64,000 bases of DNA from Niabella pedocola (GTDB taxonomy: Bacteria > Bacteroidota > Bacteroidia > Chitinophagales > Chitinophagaceae). The DNA lies in the NCBI RefSeq assembly GCF_021044425.1, contig NZ_JAJNEC010000004.1, positions 124,001 to 188,000 on the forward strand, given 5' to 3'. The notes below the pieces were generated by a model. It made no database searches and was not told the origin of the DNA. It saw only the letters and a list, made by a program, of their open reading frames with translations. Positions 1 through 9,045 of this stretch are shown here, piece after piece. Position numbers and translations under genes: made by a program. Every line of letters begins with the position of its first letter. Positions within the stretch are counted from its first letter, which is position 1.

Positions 1-285
1 TTCAAACAACCGGATATTCAAATCAAAGGTGCTGGTCACCCGGCGGTAATATTCCAACGCTTCATTCCGGGTTGGTTTGGGATTATTGGAAACAAAGGGT
101 ACCCCGCCGATCTCCAGCCGCTCGGAAGTGGAAAAAAACGTCATGTTCACCGGGTAGTTATAAAGCGAGTTGACCAGGCTGCCCTTCTCCAAAATCACAT
201 AATCCAGGCCTGCTTTCTGAGCTTCAATGGCACAGGCCAGTCCGATGGGACCGCCTCCGATAATGATGATCGAAAAATGCTGCAT
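1..285 (-). CDS. ypdA: YpdA-family FAD/NAD(P)-binding oxidoreductase (putative bacillithiol disulfide reductase), N-terminal part
   Basis: The first 95 codons are present; the gene runs off the left edge. The start ATG is at 285. The N terminus has a dinucleotide-binding GGGPIG motif at residues 10-15 followed by LACAIEAQKAG, and residues 48-56 read NMTFFSTSE, followed by LEIGGVPF, a signature I recognise from the YpdA family. YpdA proteins reduce bacillithiol disulfide with NADPH in the cytoplasm (family knowledge). Whether this organism makes bacillithiol is not shown here. A generic thioredoxin-reductase-like flavoprotein is the alternative. Confidence 0.85.
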   Translation of the reverse strand, partial: MQHFSIIIIGGGPIGLACAIEAQKAGLDYVILEKGSLVNSLYNYPVNMTFFSTSERLEIGGVPFVSNNPKPTRNEALEYYRRVTSTFDLNIRLFE

Positions 286-687
286 CCTGCAAATTTCAAG
301 GATCGGCTCCCCAATACCAAATTTTGTACAAGACCGCCTATAATTTGCCGCTGGCGCGCGGAAATGCAGAAACCCGCGGAGGCTTCGAATGTTTTTACGC
401 TGCCCCCCCTCTTGGTGGTATTCTTTGCATCCCCGGGGCGTTTGAGTCTGAGTCCCCAGCAAAAACCACAGCGGATTGGAGAGTAAACGGCAGCACAACA
501 ATGATTCGGCCCTTTTGATTCAATGTATCCACAGCAATCAGCCCCGCCGGCCGGCAGGTGAAAAGAACGGTTCCGTTTTGCAACGGCGTTTTGGAAATTT
601 AAACGGCAAACAGCGAATAATCCTTCTTTGGTATTCTGACGCATCTCACTTAAATTTGCCACTCTTAAAAATGACAATTTACAAAGT
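286..687. other. Intergenic region between divergent ypdA and pdhB
   Basis: About 400 bases without a convincing gene. The open frames on both strands have no family resemblance and an unusual Cys/Arg/Pro-rich composition. The right end carries the pdhB promoter listed separately; a promoter for the leftward ypdA gene must also lie here, but I could not place it. Confidence 0.6.
627..658 (+). promoter_or_regulatory. Bacteroidota-type promoter of pdhB
   Basis: TTTG at 627-630, a 20-base spacer, then TAAATTTG at 651-658. This matches the Bacteroidota primary sigma consensus TTTG-N19-21-TAnnTTTG. The pdhB start codon lies 30 bases downstream of the -7 element, so a short leader is expected. Confidence 0.8.
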
Positions 688-1677
688 ATGGCAAGGAGTA
701 TAGCTTTCAGAGAAGCCCTCAGAGAGGCAATGACCGAAGAAATGAGAAGAGATGACCGCGTGTTTCTGATGGGTGAGGAAGTAGCCGAATATAATGGTGC
801 TTACAAAGTAAGCCAGGGAATGCTGGCCGAATTTGGTGAAAAAAGGGTTATTGATACCCCTATTTCTGAGTTGGGCTTTGCAGCAGTTGGTGTTGGTGCC
901 GCGCAAAACGGCCTCCGACCGATTGTGGAATTCATGACCTGGAACTTTGCCGTTCTGGCCCTGGATCAAATTTTAAATACCGCTTCTAAAATGCTGGCAA
1001 TGAGCGGTGGACAAATTTCATGTCCAATTGTTTTCCGTGGCGGAAACGGTTCTGCCGGACAATTGGGTGCTCAGCATTCTACGGCATTTGAAGCACTTTA
1101 TGCCAATATTCCCGGGCTCAAAGTGGTATCGCCAAGCACGCCTTATGATGCCAAAGGGCTTTTGAAACAGGCTATCCGGTACGAAGAAGACCCGGTAATG
1201 TTTATGGAAAGCGAAGTAATGTACGGCGATAAAATGGAAGTGCCGGAAGAAGAATATTATATTGAACTGGGCAAGGCCGATGTAAAAAAAGCCGGAACCG
1301 ATGTAACCATTATTTCTTTTAATAAAATGATGAAGGTGGCGCTGGGTGCTGCCGCCGAGCTGGAAAAAGAAGGGATCAGTGCCGAGGTGATCGACCTGAG
1401 AACCATCCGCCCGCTGGATATGGATACCATCCTGGCCAGCGTGCGCAAAACTAACCGCCTGGTAATTGTGGAAGAGCAATGGCCTTTTGCTTCTGTTTCC
1501 TCCGAAATCTCTTACCGGGTTCAGAAAGATGCATTCGACTACCTGGATGCGCCCATACGCCGGATCACCGCGGCTGACGCTCCCCTGCATTATGCACCCA
1601 ACCTTGTAGCTGCTGCATTGCCGGATGTTCCCCGTACGGTAAAGCTGGTTAAAGAAGTAATGTATACGAAGAAATAA
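688..1677 (+). CDS. pdhB: Pyruvate dehydrogenase E1 component, beta subunit
   Basis: A 329-residue protein of the transketolase pyrimidine-binding plus C-terminal family, standard length for E1 beta. It pairs with an E1 alpha subunit to decarboxylate pyruvate with thiamine diphosphate and pass the acetyl group to E2 lipoyl domains. Visible family landmarks are DTPISELGFAAVGVGAA with the conserved Glu61 that contacts the thiazolium cofactor, FRGGNGSAGQLGAQHS in the metal/subunit-contact region and the C-terminal IVEEQWPFASVSSEI block. No E1 alpha or E2 gene is adjacent, so the complex is encoded in dispersed loci. A close branched-chain 2-oxoacid dehydrogenase subunit is a less likely reading. 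The ATG at 688 follows a clear promoter. Confidence 0.95.
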   Translation: MARSIAFREALREAMTEEMRRDDRVFLMGEEVAEYNGAYKVSQGMLAEFGEKRVIDTPISELGFAAVGVGAAQNGLRPIVEFMTWNFAVLALDQILNTASKMLAMSGGQISCPIVFRGGNGSAGQLGAQHSTAFEALYANIPGLKVVSPSTPYDAKGLLKQAIRYEEDPVMFMESEVMYGDKMEVPEEEYYIELGKADVKKAGTDVTIISFNKMMKVALGAAAELEKEGISAEVIDLRTIRPLDMDTILASVRKTNRLVIVEEQWPFASVSSEISYRVQKDAFDYLDAPIRRITAADAPLHYAPNLVAAALPDVPRTVKLVKEVMYTKK

Positions 1678-1750
1678 CCCGTTGATCGGGTGTCGCTGGA
1701 ATGCTGATCCCGGATATTGTGTATCCTGATTATTTATATAAAAAGATCCT

Positions 1751-2938
1751 GTGCCAAAAAATAAAAACAACGATAATCAACACGAGATTCTGATCATAGA
1801 CGACGAAGCATCCATAAGAAAAACGCTGTCGGAGATCCTTTCTTTTGAAGGGTACAAGATTTCTGAAGCTACCGACGGCGAGGAAGGATTGAAGTTATTT
1901 TCAGAAAAAACATTTAATGCCGTACTGTGCGACATTAAGATGCCCAAGATGGATGGCCTGGAATTCCTTGAAAAGGCGGCCGTCCTTGCACCTGATGTTC
2001 CAATCATTATGATATCCGGCCACGGCACTATCGAAACTGCAGTAGAAGCGGTAAAAAAAGGCGCTTACGATTTTATTTCAAAACCACCGGATCTGAACCG
2101 CCTGCTAATCACCATTCGTAACGCCATGGAAAAAACATCCCTGGTTGCAGAAACCAAGGTATTGCGGAAAAAAGTTTCCAAGGTTCAGGAAATTGTCGGC
2201 ACTTCTGCGCCCATTCAAAAAATCAAAGAAACCATCAATAAGGTTGCTCCCACTGAAGCCCGGGTACTGGTAACGGGTCCCAATGGTGTGGGAAAAGAAC
2301 TCGTAGCCCGCTGGGTTCATGAGTTAAGCAACCGTTCCAATAGCCCACTGGTTGAAGTAAACTGTGCTGCCATACCTACAGAACTCATTGAATCTGAATT
2401 ATTCGGACACGAAAAAGGATCTTTTACTTCAGCTATCAAACAGCGTATTGGTAAGTTTGAACAAGCCAACGGAGGTACGTTATTCCTGGATGAAATCGGG
2501 GATATGAGTTTAAATGCACAGGCCAAAGTGCTGCGTGCTTTACAGGAAGGAAAGATCACCCGTGTGGGTGCCGATAAAGATATTAGTGTAGATGTACGGG
2601 TTATTGCAGCTACCAACAAAGACCTGCTCCAGGAAGTAGAAGATAAGAATTTCCGGCTGGATCTGTACCACCGTTTAAGTGTGATCCTTATCAATGTGCC
2701 TTCGCTTAATGAGCGCAAGGATGATATACCCTTGCTGGTAGATCAGTTCCTGGATGATATCTGCAAGGATTATGGCATCACTAAAAAAGGCATCGATGAA
2801 GGCGCTATTGAATCATTGCAACAATATAACTGGACCGGTAATATCCGCGAACTCCGGAACGTGGTAGAACGCCTGGTGATCCTGAGTGGCAAAACCATTA
2901 CGGCAGGGGATGTACAAAATTATGTAGCCATCGGCTAA
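1751..2938 (+). CDS. NtrC-like sigma-54 response regulator lacking a DNA-binding domain
   Basis: 395 residues starting with GTG. Receiver domain at residues 11-125 with the acidic pair D17/D18, phospho-acceptor D61, S89 and K111. The AAA+ sigma-54 activation domain follows at about 148-385, with Walker A GPNGVGKE (176-183) and Walker B LFLDEIGD (244-251). Two oddities: the sigma-54 contact loop reads GSFTSA (223-228) instead of GAFTGA, and the protein ends right after the AAA+ domain, without the usual Fis-type helix-turn-helix. It could therefore act from solution or through a partner. Its cognate histidine kinase is not in the window. It sits 73 bases after pdhB and may be co-transcribed with it. 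Confidence 0.9.
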   Translation: MPKNKNNDNQHEILIIDDEASIRKTLSEILSFEGYKISEATDGEEGLKLFSEKTFNAVLCDIKMPKMDGLEFLEKAAVLAPDVPIIMISGHGTIETAVEAVKKGAYDFISKPPDLNRLLITIRNAMEKTSLVAETKVLRKKVSKVQEIVGTSAPIQKIKETINKVAPTEARVLVTGPNGVGKELVARWVHELSNRSNSPLVEVNCAAIPTELIESELFGHEKGSFTSAIKQRIGKFEQANGGTLFLDEIGDMSLNAQAKVLRALQEGKITRVGADKDISVDVRVIAATNKDLLQEVEDKNFRLDLYHRLSVILINVPSLNERKDDIPLLVDQFLDDICKDYGITKKGIDEGAIESLQQYNWTGNIRELRNVVERLVILSGKTITAGDVQNYVAIG

Positions 2939-3007
2939 ACGGCGGCAGTTCCCGGAACAAGGAATCAATGGCATTTTCAAAATGCATCTTTTACTGATGG
3001 ATCGGTC

Positions 3008-3973
3008 ATGATCAAGAAAGCCATTATCTACGTTTTAGCTAAAAGTCCGGCTCCTTTCAGAGACTTTTTGTTCAGCCTGAAGCGGTATACCCTGTTCGGG
3101 AGACCCGTATCTCCCCCTCCTTTTTTTTTGGTACTGGTCGATGGCCGGAATTTTCATGGCGGTTTTGCAGACCGGATGAAGGGCATCGTTTCCTGTTTTG
3201 CTTTTTGTCTCCAGCACCAAATCCCGTTCCGGATCCATTATACCTTTCCTTTTGCATTAACCGACTTTTTGATCCCGAATACCTATAACTGGACCTTACA
3301 AAAAGGCGAAACCATAGCAGAACATATCGCAGATGTGCAATATCTCAACCTTGTGGGCTCCCCTTCCATCCAACGCCTCCTGCATTTAAAAAAAGCACAA
3401 AAACAGGTGCATTGCTATGCCAACCGCGATGTACTGGACGCACTCAATGCCCATTACCATACCCGGCATAACTGGGGCGATCTCTTCCGGCAGCTTTTCC
3501 GTCCGGCCCCCATCCTGGAACAGGAACTGCTCAAGAAAAGAAGCCTGCTCCCTTCCCGGTATATTGGCATTGCCTTCCGTTTTCAAAACCTGCTGGGTGA
3601 TTTTGAAGAATACCAGGTAGCCGCGTTGCCGGAAGCTGCACAAACGGCATTAATGCAGCAATGCAGCAGCTTTCTGATCCGTTTTCAACAGGAGATTGGA
3701 GCGCCATTGCTGGTTACCTCCGACAGCTACCGTTTTTCCTGCTCCCTTGTGGGGCTGGAGCAGATCTATTGCTTTCCCGGGCAGAATCATCACTTCGATC
3801 ACCGGACAAAAAAATCCGGAGAAACCTATCTGAAATCCTTTACAGATTTTTTCCTCTTATCGGAAAGCCTGAAAGTTTATGCGGCCGGAACTGAAAATAT
3901 GTACCGGACCGAGTTTCCTATGTATGCGGCCCGCCTTAATGAATTACCCTTTGAACGGATCCTGATCGAATGA
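3008..3973 (+). CDS. Fucosyltransferase-like glycosyltransferase
   Basis: 321 residues. The segment GGFADRMKGIVSCFAFC (near residues 51-67) followed by an IHYTFPFALTDFL stretch, and IGIAFRFQNLLGDFEE later, resemble the GT-B fucosyltransferase-like fold (NodZ/POFUT superfamily) as seen in bacterial surface-glycan loci. The late SDSYRFS and SFTDFFLLSES motifs fit the donor-binding half. The acceptor and sugar cannot be deduced. It lies directly upstream of an ABC exporter on the same strand, which suggests modification of an exported lipid-linked glycan. There is no signal peptide, so a cytoplasmic enzyme is expected. Assignment is by motif recognition only. Confidence 0.6.
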   Translation: MIKKAIIYVLAKSPAPFRDFLFSLKRYTLFGRPVSPPPFFLVLVDGRNFHGGFADRMKGIVSCFAFCLQHQIPFRIHYTFPFALTDFLIPNTYNWTLQKGETIAEHIADVQYLNLVGSPSIQRLLHLKKAQKQVHCYANRDVLDALNAHYHTRHNWGDLFRQLFRPAPILEQELLKKRSLLPSRYIGIAFRFQNLLGDFEEYQVAALPEAAQTALMQQCSSFLIRFQQEIGAPLLVTSDSYRFSCSLVGLEQIYCFPGQNHHFDHRTKKSGETYLKSFTDFFLLSESLKVYAAGTENMYRTEFPMYAARLNELPFERILIE

Positions 3974-4061
3974 GTACTTACGGCAATGGGATTTAATTGA
4001 CATTTAACCTATAAATTTACAACATGATCATTTATGTTATCCAACACGCATCCGTTAATTA

Positions 4062-5864
4062 TTGGTTGTGGAAGTAAATTTTAAATATAATTTCCGGGGG
4101 TATTTCCGGTTTTATTATTCCATTCTCGGCAACAAAATATACCTGTTCCTGTTACTGAATGTGCTGGTTGGTTTGCTGGATGGGATCGGCCTGGCATTGA
4201 TCGTGCCATTGTTTTCCTCGCTTTTCGGTGCCGGAAACGAAGGACTGTTGAATACCGGTAAAATGCATTACATAGCAAACCTGCTTTCCGGGGCAGGTAT
4301 TCCACTTACCATCACCAACACCATTTTCGTTGTGATCCTGGTATTTTCGATCAAAGGACTTTTACGTTTTTTGCAAATGCGTTATTCATCCCGGATACGT
4401 TTCCTGTTCATCCGGGAGCTGCGTGTACAACTGCTGTACCTGCTAAATAATCTTTCCTATACCGGCTTTCTGAAACTGAATGCGGGAAAAATACAGAACG
4501 CGCTTACCACGGAAATCAGCGGCCTCTATTATACCCTTACGGCGTATTTAAGTACACTGCAATGCGTGGGTATTCTGATTACCTATTTCACATTGGCCTG
4601 TATTACCAACCTGCAATTTGCCATTATTGTGCTGGTTTTTGGTGCTACAAGTAACCTGCTGTACCGGAAGCTGTTTTCAAAAACCCAAAAGATCTCCGCT
4701 AACGTATCTAAAGAAAGCGATACCTTTATCAGTTACCTCATTCAATCGATAACGCATTACCGGTACCTGAAAGCCACCAATTATTTCAAACGTTATTTCG
4801 GGAAATTAAAAAAAGTCATTGAAGAAATCGAACAACTGAATTTCCGAATGGGGTTCTTCAGTGCCCTGTCGGAAGGCATTAAAGAGCCGGTAGCTATTGT
4901 AATGATCACCCTGGTACTTGGGCTGCAATTTTACCTGTTCCCGGGGAGTGATAAAAATGCGATCCTGGTATGCCTCCTGTTATTTTACCGGTCGCTGGCG
5001 CAACTGGGCCAGCTGCAAACAAGCTGGCAGTTCTTTGCGCAGAACACCGGCAGCATCCGCTCGGTAACCGGTTTGATCCGCGACGTGCAACAATCAAAAG
5101 AACCGGCACCTAAAGATTTGTCGGAGCTCAGCGAAGTAGGTGAAATCCGGCTTTCCGAAGTTTCCGTCGCCTATACCGGACGTGCCATACTCGAAGCTAT
5201 CAACCTCAATATTCCGCGGCACCGGACTGTTGCCTTTGTAGGAGAAAGTGGTTCCGGAAAGACGACGCTGGCCCATGTGATCATCGGGCTCATTGCCCCA
5301 ACAACGGGCTCGGTATCTATCGGCAGCCGCCCAATAGGCGCAATAAGCCTGGATGCTTACCGGGATAAGATCGGTTATATTGCCCAGGACCCCGTCGTAT
5401 TTAGCGACACCATCTTTAACAATGTTACGTTTTTCGATGACCCTACACCAGAAAACCAGCAACGGTTTCAAAAAGCGGTGCAACAGGCTTCGCTGGATGG
5501 TTTTATCGACTCCCTTCCCGAAAAAGAGCATACACAGGTAGGTGATAATGGCATTTATATTTCCGGCGGCCAAAAGCAACGCCTGTCCATCGCCCGCGAA
5601 CTATATAAAAATGTAGAAGTCCTGGTTTTAGATGAGGCTACTTCGGCACTGGACTCCGCCACGGAAAACATCGTTCAAAAAAGCCTGGAGCTGCTGCACG
5701 GGCATTGTACCATCATCATCATTGCACACCGCCTGGCAACCATCAAAATGGCGGATACGATCTTTTTAATCAGGAACAAAACCGTTGCTGCGCAAGGGTC
5801 CTTCGATGCATTAAAGGAATCTTCGGAGGATTTCCGCCAGATGATCGCAGCTCAGCGCTTCTGA
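4062..5864 (+). CDS. ABC exporter, fused membrane and ATPase domains (MsbA/lipid-glycan type)
   Basis: A half-transporter of about 600 residues. The N-terminal part has roughly six membrane segments (first near residues 20-45). The C-terminal ATPase has Walker A GESGSGKTT, the signature ISGGQKQRLSIARE and Walker B VLVLDEATSALD, followed by the H-loop IIAHRL. It should dimerise and flip lipid-linked substrates across the inner membrane. The frame has a stop at 4056, so translation must start at TTG 4062 or GTG 4068; the first ATG would cut off the first membrane segment. Neighbouring glycosyltransferases make a glycolipid or polysaccharide precursor the likely cargo. Confidence 0.85.
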   Translation: MVVEVNFKYNFRGYFRFYYSILGNKIYLFLLLNVLVGLLDGIGLALIVPLFSSLFGAGNEGLLNTGKMHYIANLLSGAGIPLTITNTIFVVILVFSIKGLLRFLQMRYSSRIRFLFIRELRVQLLYLLNNLSYTGFLKLNAGKIQNALTTEISGLYYTLTAYLSTLQCVGILITYFTLACITNLQFAIIVLVFGATSNLLYRKLFSKTQKISANVSKESDTFISYLIQSITHYRYLKATNYFKRYFGKLKKVIEEIEQLNFRMGFFSALSEGIKEPVAIVMITLVLGLQFYLFPGSDKNAILVCLLLFYRSLAQLGQLQTSWQFFAQNTGSIRSVTGLIRDVQQSKEPAPKDLSELSEVGEIRLSEVSVAYTGRAILEAINLNIPRHRTVAFVGESGSGKTTLAHVIIGLIAPTTGSVSIGSRPIGAISLDAYRDKIGYIAQDPVVFSDTIFNNVTFFDDPTPENQQRFQKAVQQASLDGFIDSLPEKEHTQVGDNGIYISGGQKQRLSIARELYKNVEVLVLDEATSALDSATENIVQKSLELLHGHCTIIIIAHRLATIKMADTIFLIRNKTVAAQGSFDALKESSEDFRQMIAAQRF

Positions 5865-5918
5865 TGTGTTTTGGGTCAATGCAACCATAAATATGGCTGG
5901 TGTAAAATGCCAACCTGG

Positions 5919-7064
5919 TTACGATGGATCCTTCAGGCTTTGATACCAGCGGCCGATTTGCTGTCCTACAACCGCATACGAAAATTTACCCAATGCAGCT
6001 GCAGCAATCGCATCTGGATTATAATGGTGCTGATGTTCTTTCATCAACCGGATGGCCTTAACCAACGCAGCTTCGTCGCCGGCCTGTATCATCAACCCGT
6101 TTTGATCACTGATCAGCTCCGAAATGCCGCCAACATCACTCGATACCACAGGCACCCCGCAACAAAGTGCCTCACCGATTACACATGGCGAGTTCTCTGC
6201 ATCACTAAAAACGATCAGCAGGTCTGCATCCTGCAGGTGCCGGGCAACGATGTCATACGGCTGCACCCCCATCCAGTCGATCAAAGGATATTGCTGCCGG
6301 TAAAACGCATTCCGCGCCGGCTCCAGACCGATCACCGATAACGAAAAAACGGATGCCGGCAACTGCTCAAATGCGCGGATAATGCCGTCTATATTTTTTT
6401 TTGGTGCTCCGCTGGAAATATGCAGGCACCGGAACTGCTGTTGCTGTTCTTTTGGTTTCGCAAAAAATATACGGGTATCCGCTACATTGGGTATCACAAC
6501 AGCAGGAACCGGTTTACCCAATTTATTAATTTCCCGCACCAGATAATTACTTACCGAATGAAAGCCGGCTGCCTTATGAAACGTATTCCGTACGATCGAC
6601 CGGAACCATCGCGGGCGCTGGTAGAAATTGTCATCTACCACGTTATTGTATCCATCCCAATGTTCGGTAACTACATAGGGGATCCCATATTTCTTTTTGA
6701 TCCATTGTGCTATCAGTCCCGATTTAAACGGGATGTGCACATGCACCAGGTCTGGCTTGCCATGTGTACGGATATAACGCCGGATGGCTTTTTTATAAAG
6801 ATGATACCAGTAAAAGTAGGAACCTAGTTTTCCGGTAATGCCCCGCTTCCTGGGATAATAAACGTGTTCTTCCGTAAGGCCCGGATATTCCTGACTTTCC
6901 GTTAATTCAAAGGTTACGCCCGCTCCTTCCGGATCGGGCGTAACCTTTATAACATGAATCTGGTGATACAGGGATACTGCCTGTGCATGACGCTGCACAA
7001 AATCTCCCTCAAAGGGAGCCCGTTTATTGGGGTACCAGCTGCACAGCCAGAGCACCTTCAGCAT
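5919..7064 (-). CDS. Glycosyltransferase family 4
   Basis: 381 residues, full length for a GT4 retaining glycosyltransferase (GT-B fold). The N terminus LWLCSWYPNKRAPFEGDFVQ and the C-terminal donor-binding segment IGEALCCGVPVVSSDVGGIS are typical. It transfers a sugar from a nucleotide donor in surface polysaccharide or glycolipid synthesis; the exact sugar is unknown. It is the last gene of the glmU-like/tpiA/GT4 transcription unit, with a 10-base gap to tpiA, and converges with the ABC exporter gene. Confidence 0.88.
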   Translation of the reverse strand: MLKVLWLCSWYPNKRAPFEGDFVQRHAQAVSLYHQIHVIKVTPDPEGAGVTFELTESQEYPGLTEEHVYYPRKRGITGKLGSYFYWYHLYKKAIRRYIRTHGKPDLVHVHIPFKSGLIAQWIKKKYGIPYVVTEHWDGYNNVVDDNFYQRPRWFRSIVRNTFHKAAGFHSVSNYLVREINKLGKPVPAVVIPNVADTRIFFAKPKEQQQQFRCLHISSGAPKKNIDGIIRAFEQLPASVFSLSVIGLEPARNAFYRQQYPLIDWMGVQPYDIVARHLQDADLLIVFSDAENSPCVIGEALCCGVPVVSSDVGGISELISDQNGLMIQAGDEAALVKAIRLMKEHQHHYNPDAIAAAALGKFSYAVVGQQIGRWYQSLKDPS

Positions 7065-7074
7065 GCGCTTCGGC

Positions 7075-7836
7075 TTATTTCAATGCCTTGATGATCTCTA
7101 CAAAATCCACCGCAACCAGGGATGCGCCTCCTACAAGACCACCATCCACATCGGGGCAGGAAAACAGTTCCTTTGCATTGTTTGCTTTTACGCTTCCGCC
7201 GTAAAGGATCGAAATTCCGTCGGCTGCTTCCTGGCCATATTGCTTTGCAATTACAGAGCGGAGGTACGCATGGATCTCCTGGGCCTGTTCGGTAGTAGCT
7301 GTTTTGCCCGTTCCAATTGCCCAGATGGGTTCATACGCAATCACTACATTTTTCAGATCTTCGGCAGACAGGTGGAACAAGGATTCCCGCAGTTGCTTTT
7401 CTACATACTCATTTTGAGTACCGGCTTCCCGGATGCTTAACGGCTCTCCGCAGCAGAAAATAGGCTTTAAACCGGCACCCAGCAAGAGATCCAGCTTTTC
7501 TGAAATATCCAGGTTCGATTCGTTAAAATACTCGCGCCGCTCACTGTGCCCGATGATGCAATACTGGATATTGATGGATTTCAGCATATCTACGGAAACC
7601 TCACCGGTATAGGCACCTGATTTTTTATTTGAGCAGTTCTGTGCTGCCACGTAAAAATTCTTCAGGGTATTCACCTTTTCATTAGCCATCATCAGGTACG
7701 GAAAAGGAACACCGAAGATCACCAGCTGGTTCTCGGTTGTTTCAATGTTTTCGTCCAGGATATCTTTTAGCAATTGCTGGCCTTCCACATACGTTAAGTT
7801 CATTTTCCAGTTAGCCGCTGCTATTTGCTGTCTCAT
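7075..7836 (-). CDS. tpiA: Triose-phosphate isomerase
   Basis: 253 residues, the usual length. It interconverts dihydroxyacetone phosphate and glyceraldehyde-3-phosphate in the cytoplasm. The active-site landmarks are all there: ANWKMN with the catalytic Lys near the N terminus, IGHSERR with the catalytic His, VIAYEPIWAIGTGKTA with the catalytic Glu and flexible loop 6, and ILYGGSVKANN for phosphate binding. The start codon overlaps the stop of the upstream GlmU-like gene (ATGA), so translation is probably coupled. Confidence 0.98.
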   Translation of the reverse strand: MRQQIAAANWKMNLTYVEGQQLLKDILDENIETTENQLVIFGVPFPYLMMANEKVNTLKNFYVAAQNCSNKKSGAYTGEVSVDMLKSINIQYCIIGHSERREYFNESNLDISEKLDLLLGAGLKPIFCCGEPLSIREAGTQNEYVEKQLRESLFHLSAEDLKNVVIAYEPIWAIGTGKTATTEQAQEIHAYLRSVIAKQYGQEAADGISILYGGSVKANNAKELFSCPDVDGGLVGGASLVAVDFVEIIKALK

Positions 7837-8957
7837 GATTTCTTTGTTTTTGTTTGATTATAAATTAGGGTAATACGTTCTTTTTCTTCTTCTGAGAGTC
7901 GTTGTTTTTTGGTTTGCATCCAACGTTCCAGGTGCGTTAACGCTTCAGGCAACCGGTAAGGAGTTGCATCATTGTACCCCCAGGAAAACGAAGGGATCCA
8001 TTTAGGGCTGAGTCCTTCACCAAAAATATTCGTACAGATACCTGTAACGGTTCCGGAATTAAATGATGTATTGATCGCAGCCTTTGAATAATCGCCCATC
8101 AATACCCCGCATTTCATACCCGCCTGGTAATTTCCAGAGGGCAAAGTTATGCGAATATTTCCGGCAGTGTTTTTTAAGTTGCTGTTGCTGGTGCCCGCGC
8201 CCAGGTTACACCACCTGCCAATTACCGAATCGCCCAGGTAACCGTCGTGCGCTTTATTTGAAAACGGGAACAATACCGCATTCTTAATCTCTCCGCCTAC
8301 GGTACAAAAGGCTCCGATGGTGGTACCTCCATAGATGCGGGTACCCATTTTTACCACCGCTCCTTCACCGATAAATACAGGTCCGCGGATGCAGGATCCT
8401 TCCATGATCAGTGCGTTCTTTGAAATATATACCGGACCTTCTTCCGCATTAATGATTGAAAACCGTACATCAGCGCCCGGCTCTATGAAAACCTGCGCCG
8501 GGTTAACGGCCTGGTTACCTGCGGCCAGCGGTGCCGGTTCCCGTCCCGCTGTAAGCATTGTAAAATCAAAATGCAATAAGCGGGCATTTTTTTCAAAAAT
8601 ATCCCAGCTATAGCTGATAAAATCCCCATTGCTCCCCGGCAATACTTCCAAAGGCGATTTGCCGGAAAAACCGGCTTCCGATACACCATAACCGATAACG
8701 GCCCCGTTTTCGAACTGAAGAAAATCTCCGGGGGAAAAAGCGCGCAGCCGGGCAACCAGGGGTGCAGACGGCAGCAGGTTTGCCGGTATAAACCAATCTC
8801 CTCCCTGGCAGTGCTTGAGTTCACTGGCCACAATCTGCTCCCAGCGCCGGCGGTTGGTCATCATTCCGCCCGGGAATGCCTCCACGGCGGTGGTCAGACT
8901 AAAAGGGAACAATTGCTCTGCCTGGTACTGTTTATGGGTGAAAATAACTGCGCTCAT
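7833..8957 (-). CDS. GlmU-like sugar nucleotidyltransferase / left-handed beta-helix protein
   Basis: 374 residues. The C-terminal half (about 155-290) has the hexapeptide repeats of a left-handed beta-helix, for example GSCIRGPVFIGEGAVVKMG. The N-terminal half aligns in character with the Bacteroidota alternative GlmU family, proposed to make UDP-N-acetylglucosamine. The N-terminal loop reads LFPFSLTTAVEAFPGG, where I would expect arginines in the family pattern (LTRxVxxxRxG from memory), so nucleotidyl transfer may be altered. First gene of the operon with tpiA and a GT4 gene. Confidence 0.7.
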   Translation of the reverse strand: MSAVIFTHKQYQAEQLFPFSLTTAVEAFPGGMMTNRRRWEQIVASELKHCQGGDWFIPANLLPSAPLVARLRAFSPGDFLQFENGAVIGYGVSEAGFSGKSPLEVLPGSNGDFISYSWDIFEKNARLLHFDFTMLTAGREPAPLAAGNQAVNPAQVFIEPGADVRFSIINAEEGPVYISKNALIMEGSCIRGPVFIGEGAVVKMGTRIYGGTTIGAFCTVGGEIKNAVLFPFSNKAHDGYLGDSVIGRWCNLGAGTSNSNLKNTAGNIRITLPSGNYQAGMKCGVLMGDYSKAAINTSFNSGTVTGICTNIFGEGLSPKWIPSFSWGYNDATPYRLPEALTHLERWMQTKKQRLSEEEKERITLIYNQTKTKKS

Positions 8958-8998
8958 AAATTGAGGTGCCTAAGATAAACAGAAATAAGGGCAAAACA

Positions 8999-9021
8999 AA
9001 ACCCCGGTGTTGCCGGGGTTT
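8999..9021 (-). terminator. Rho-independent terminator of rpmE2
   Basis: Perfect 9-base stem AAACCCCGG / CCGGGGTTT with a 5-base loop, 25 bases past the L31 stop. On the minus strand it is followed by TTTTGTTTTG-type sequence. Confidence 0.85.
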
Positions 9022-9045
9022 GTAAAAATATAAAAACAGCACCAA

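Noticed and set aside
195..677. 160-residue minus-strand frame in front of ypdA
   Set aside because: Overlaps the true ypdA reading frame, with an odd Cys/Arg composition and no family resemblance.
1018..1770. 250-residue frame antisense to pdhB
   Set aside because: Low-complexity Phe/His-rich translation that mirrors codon use of pdhB on the other strand.
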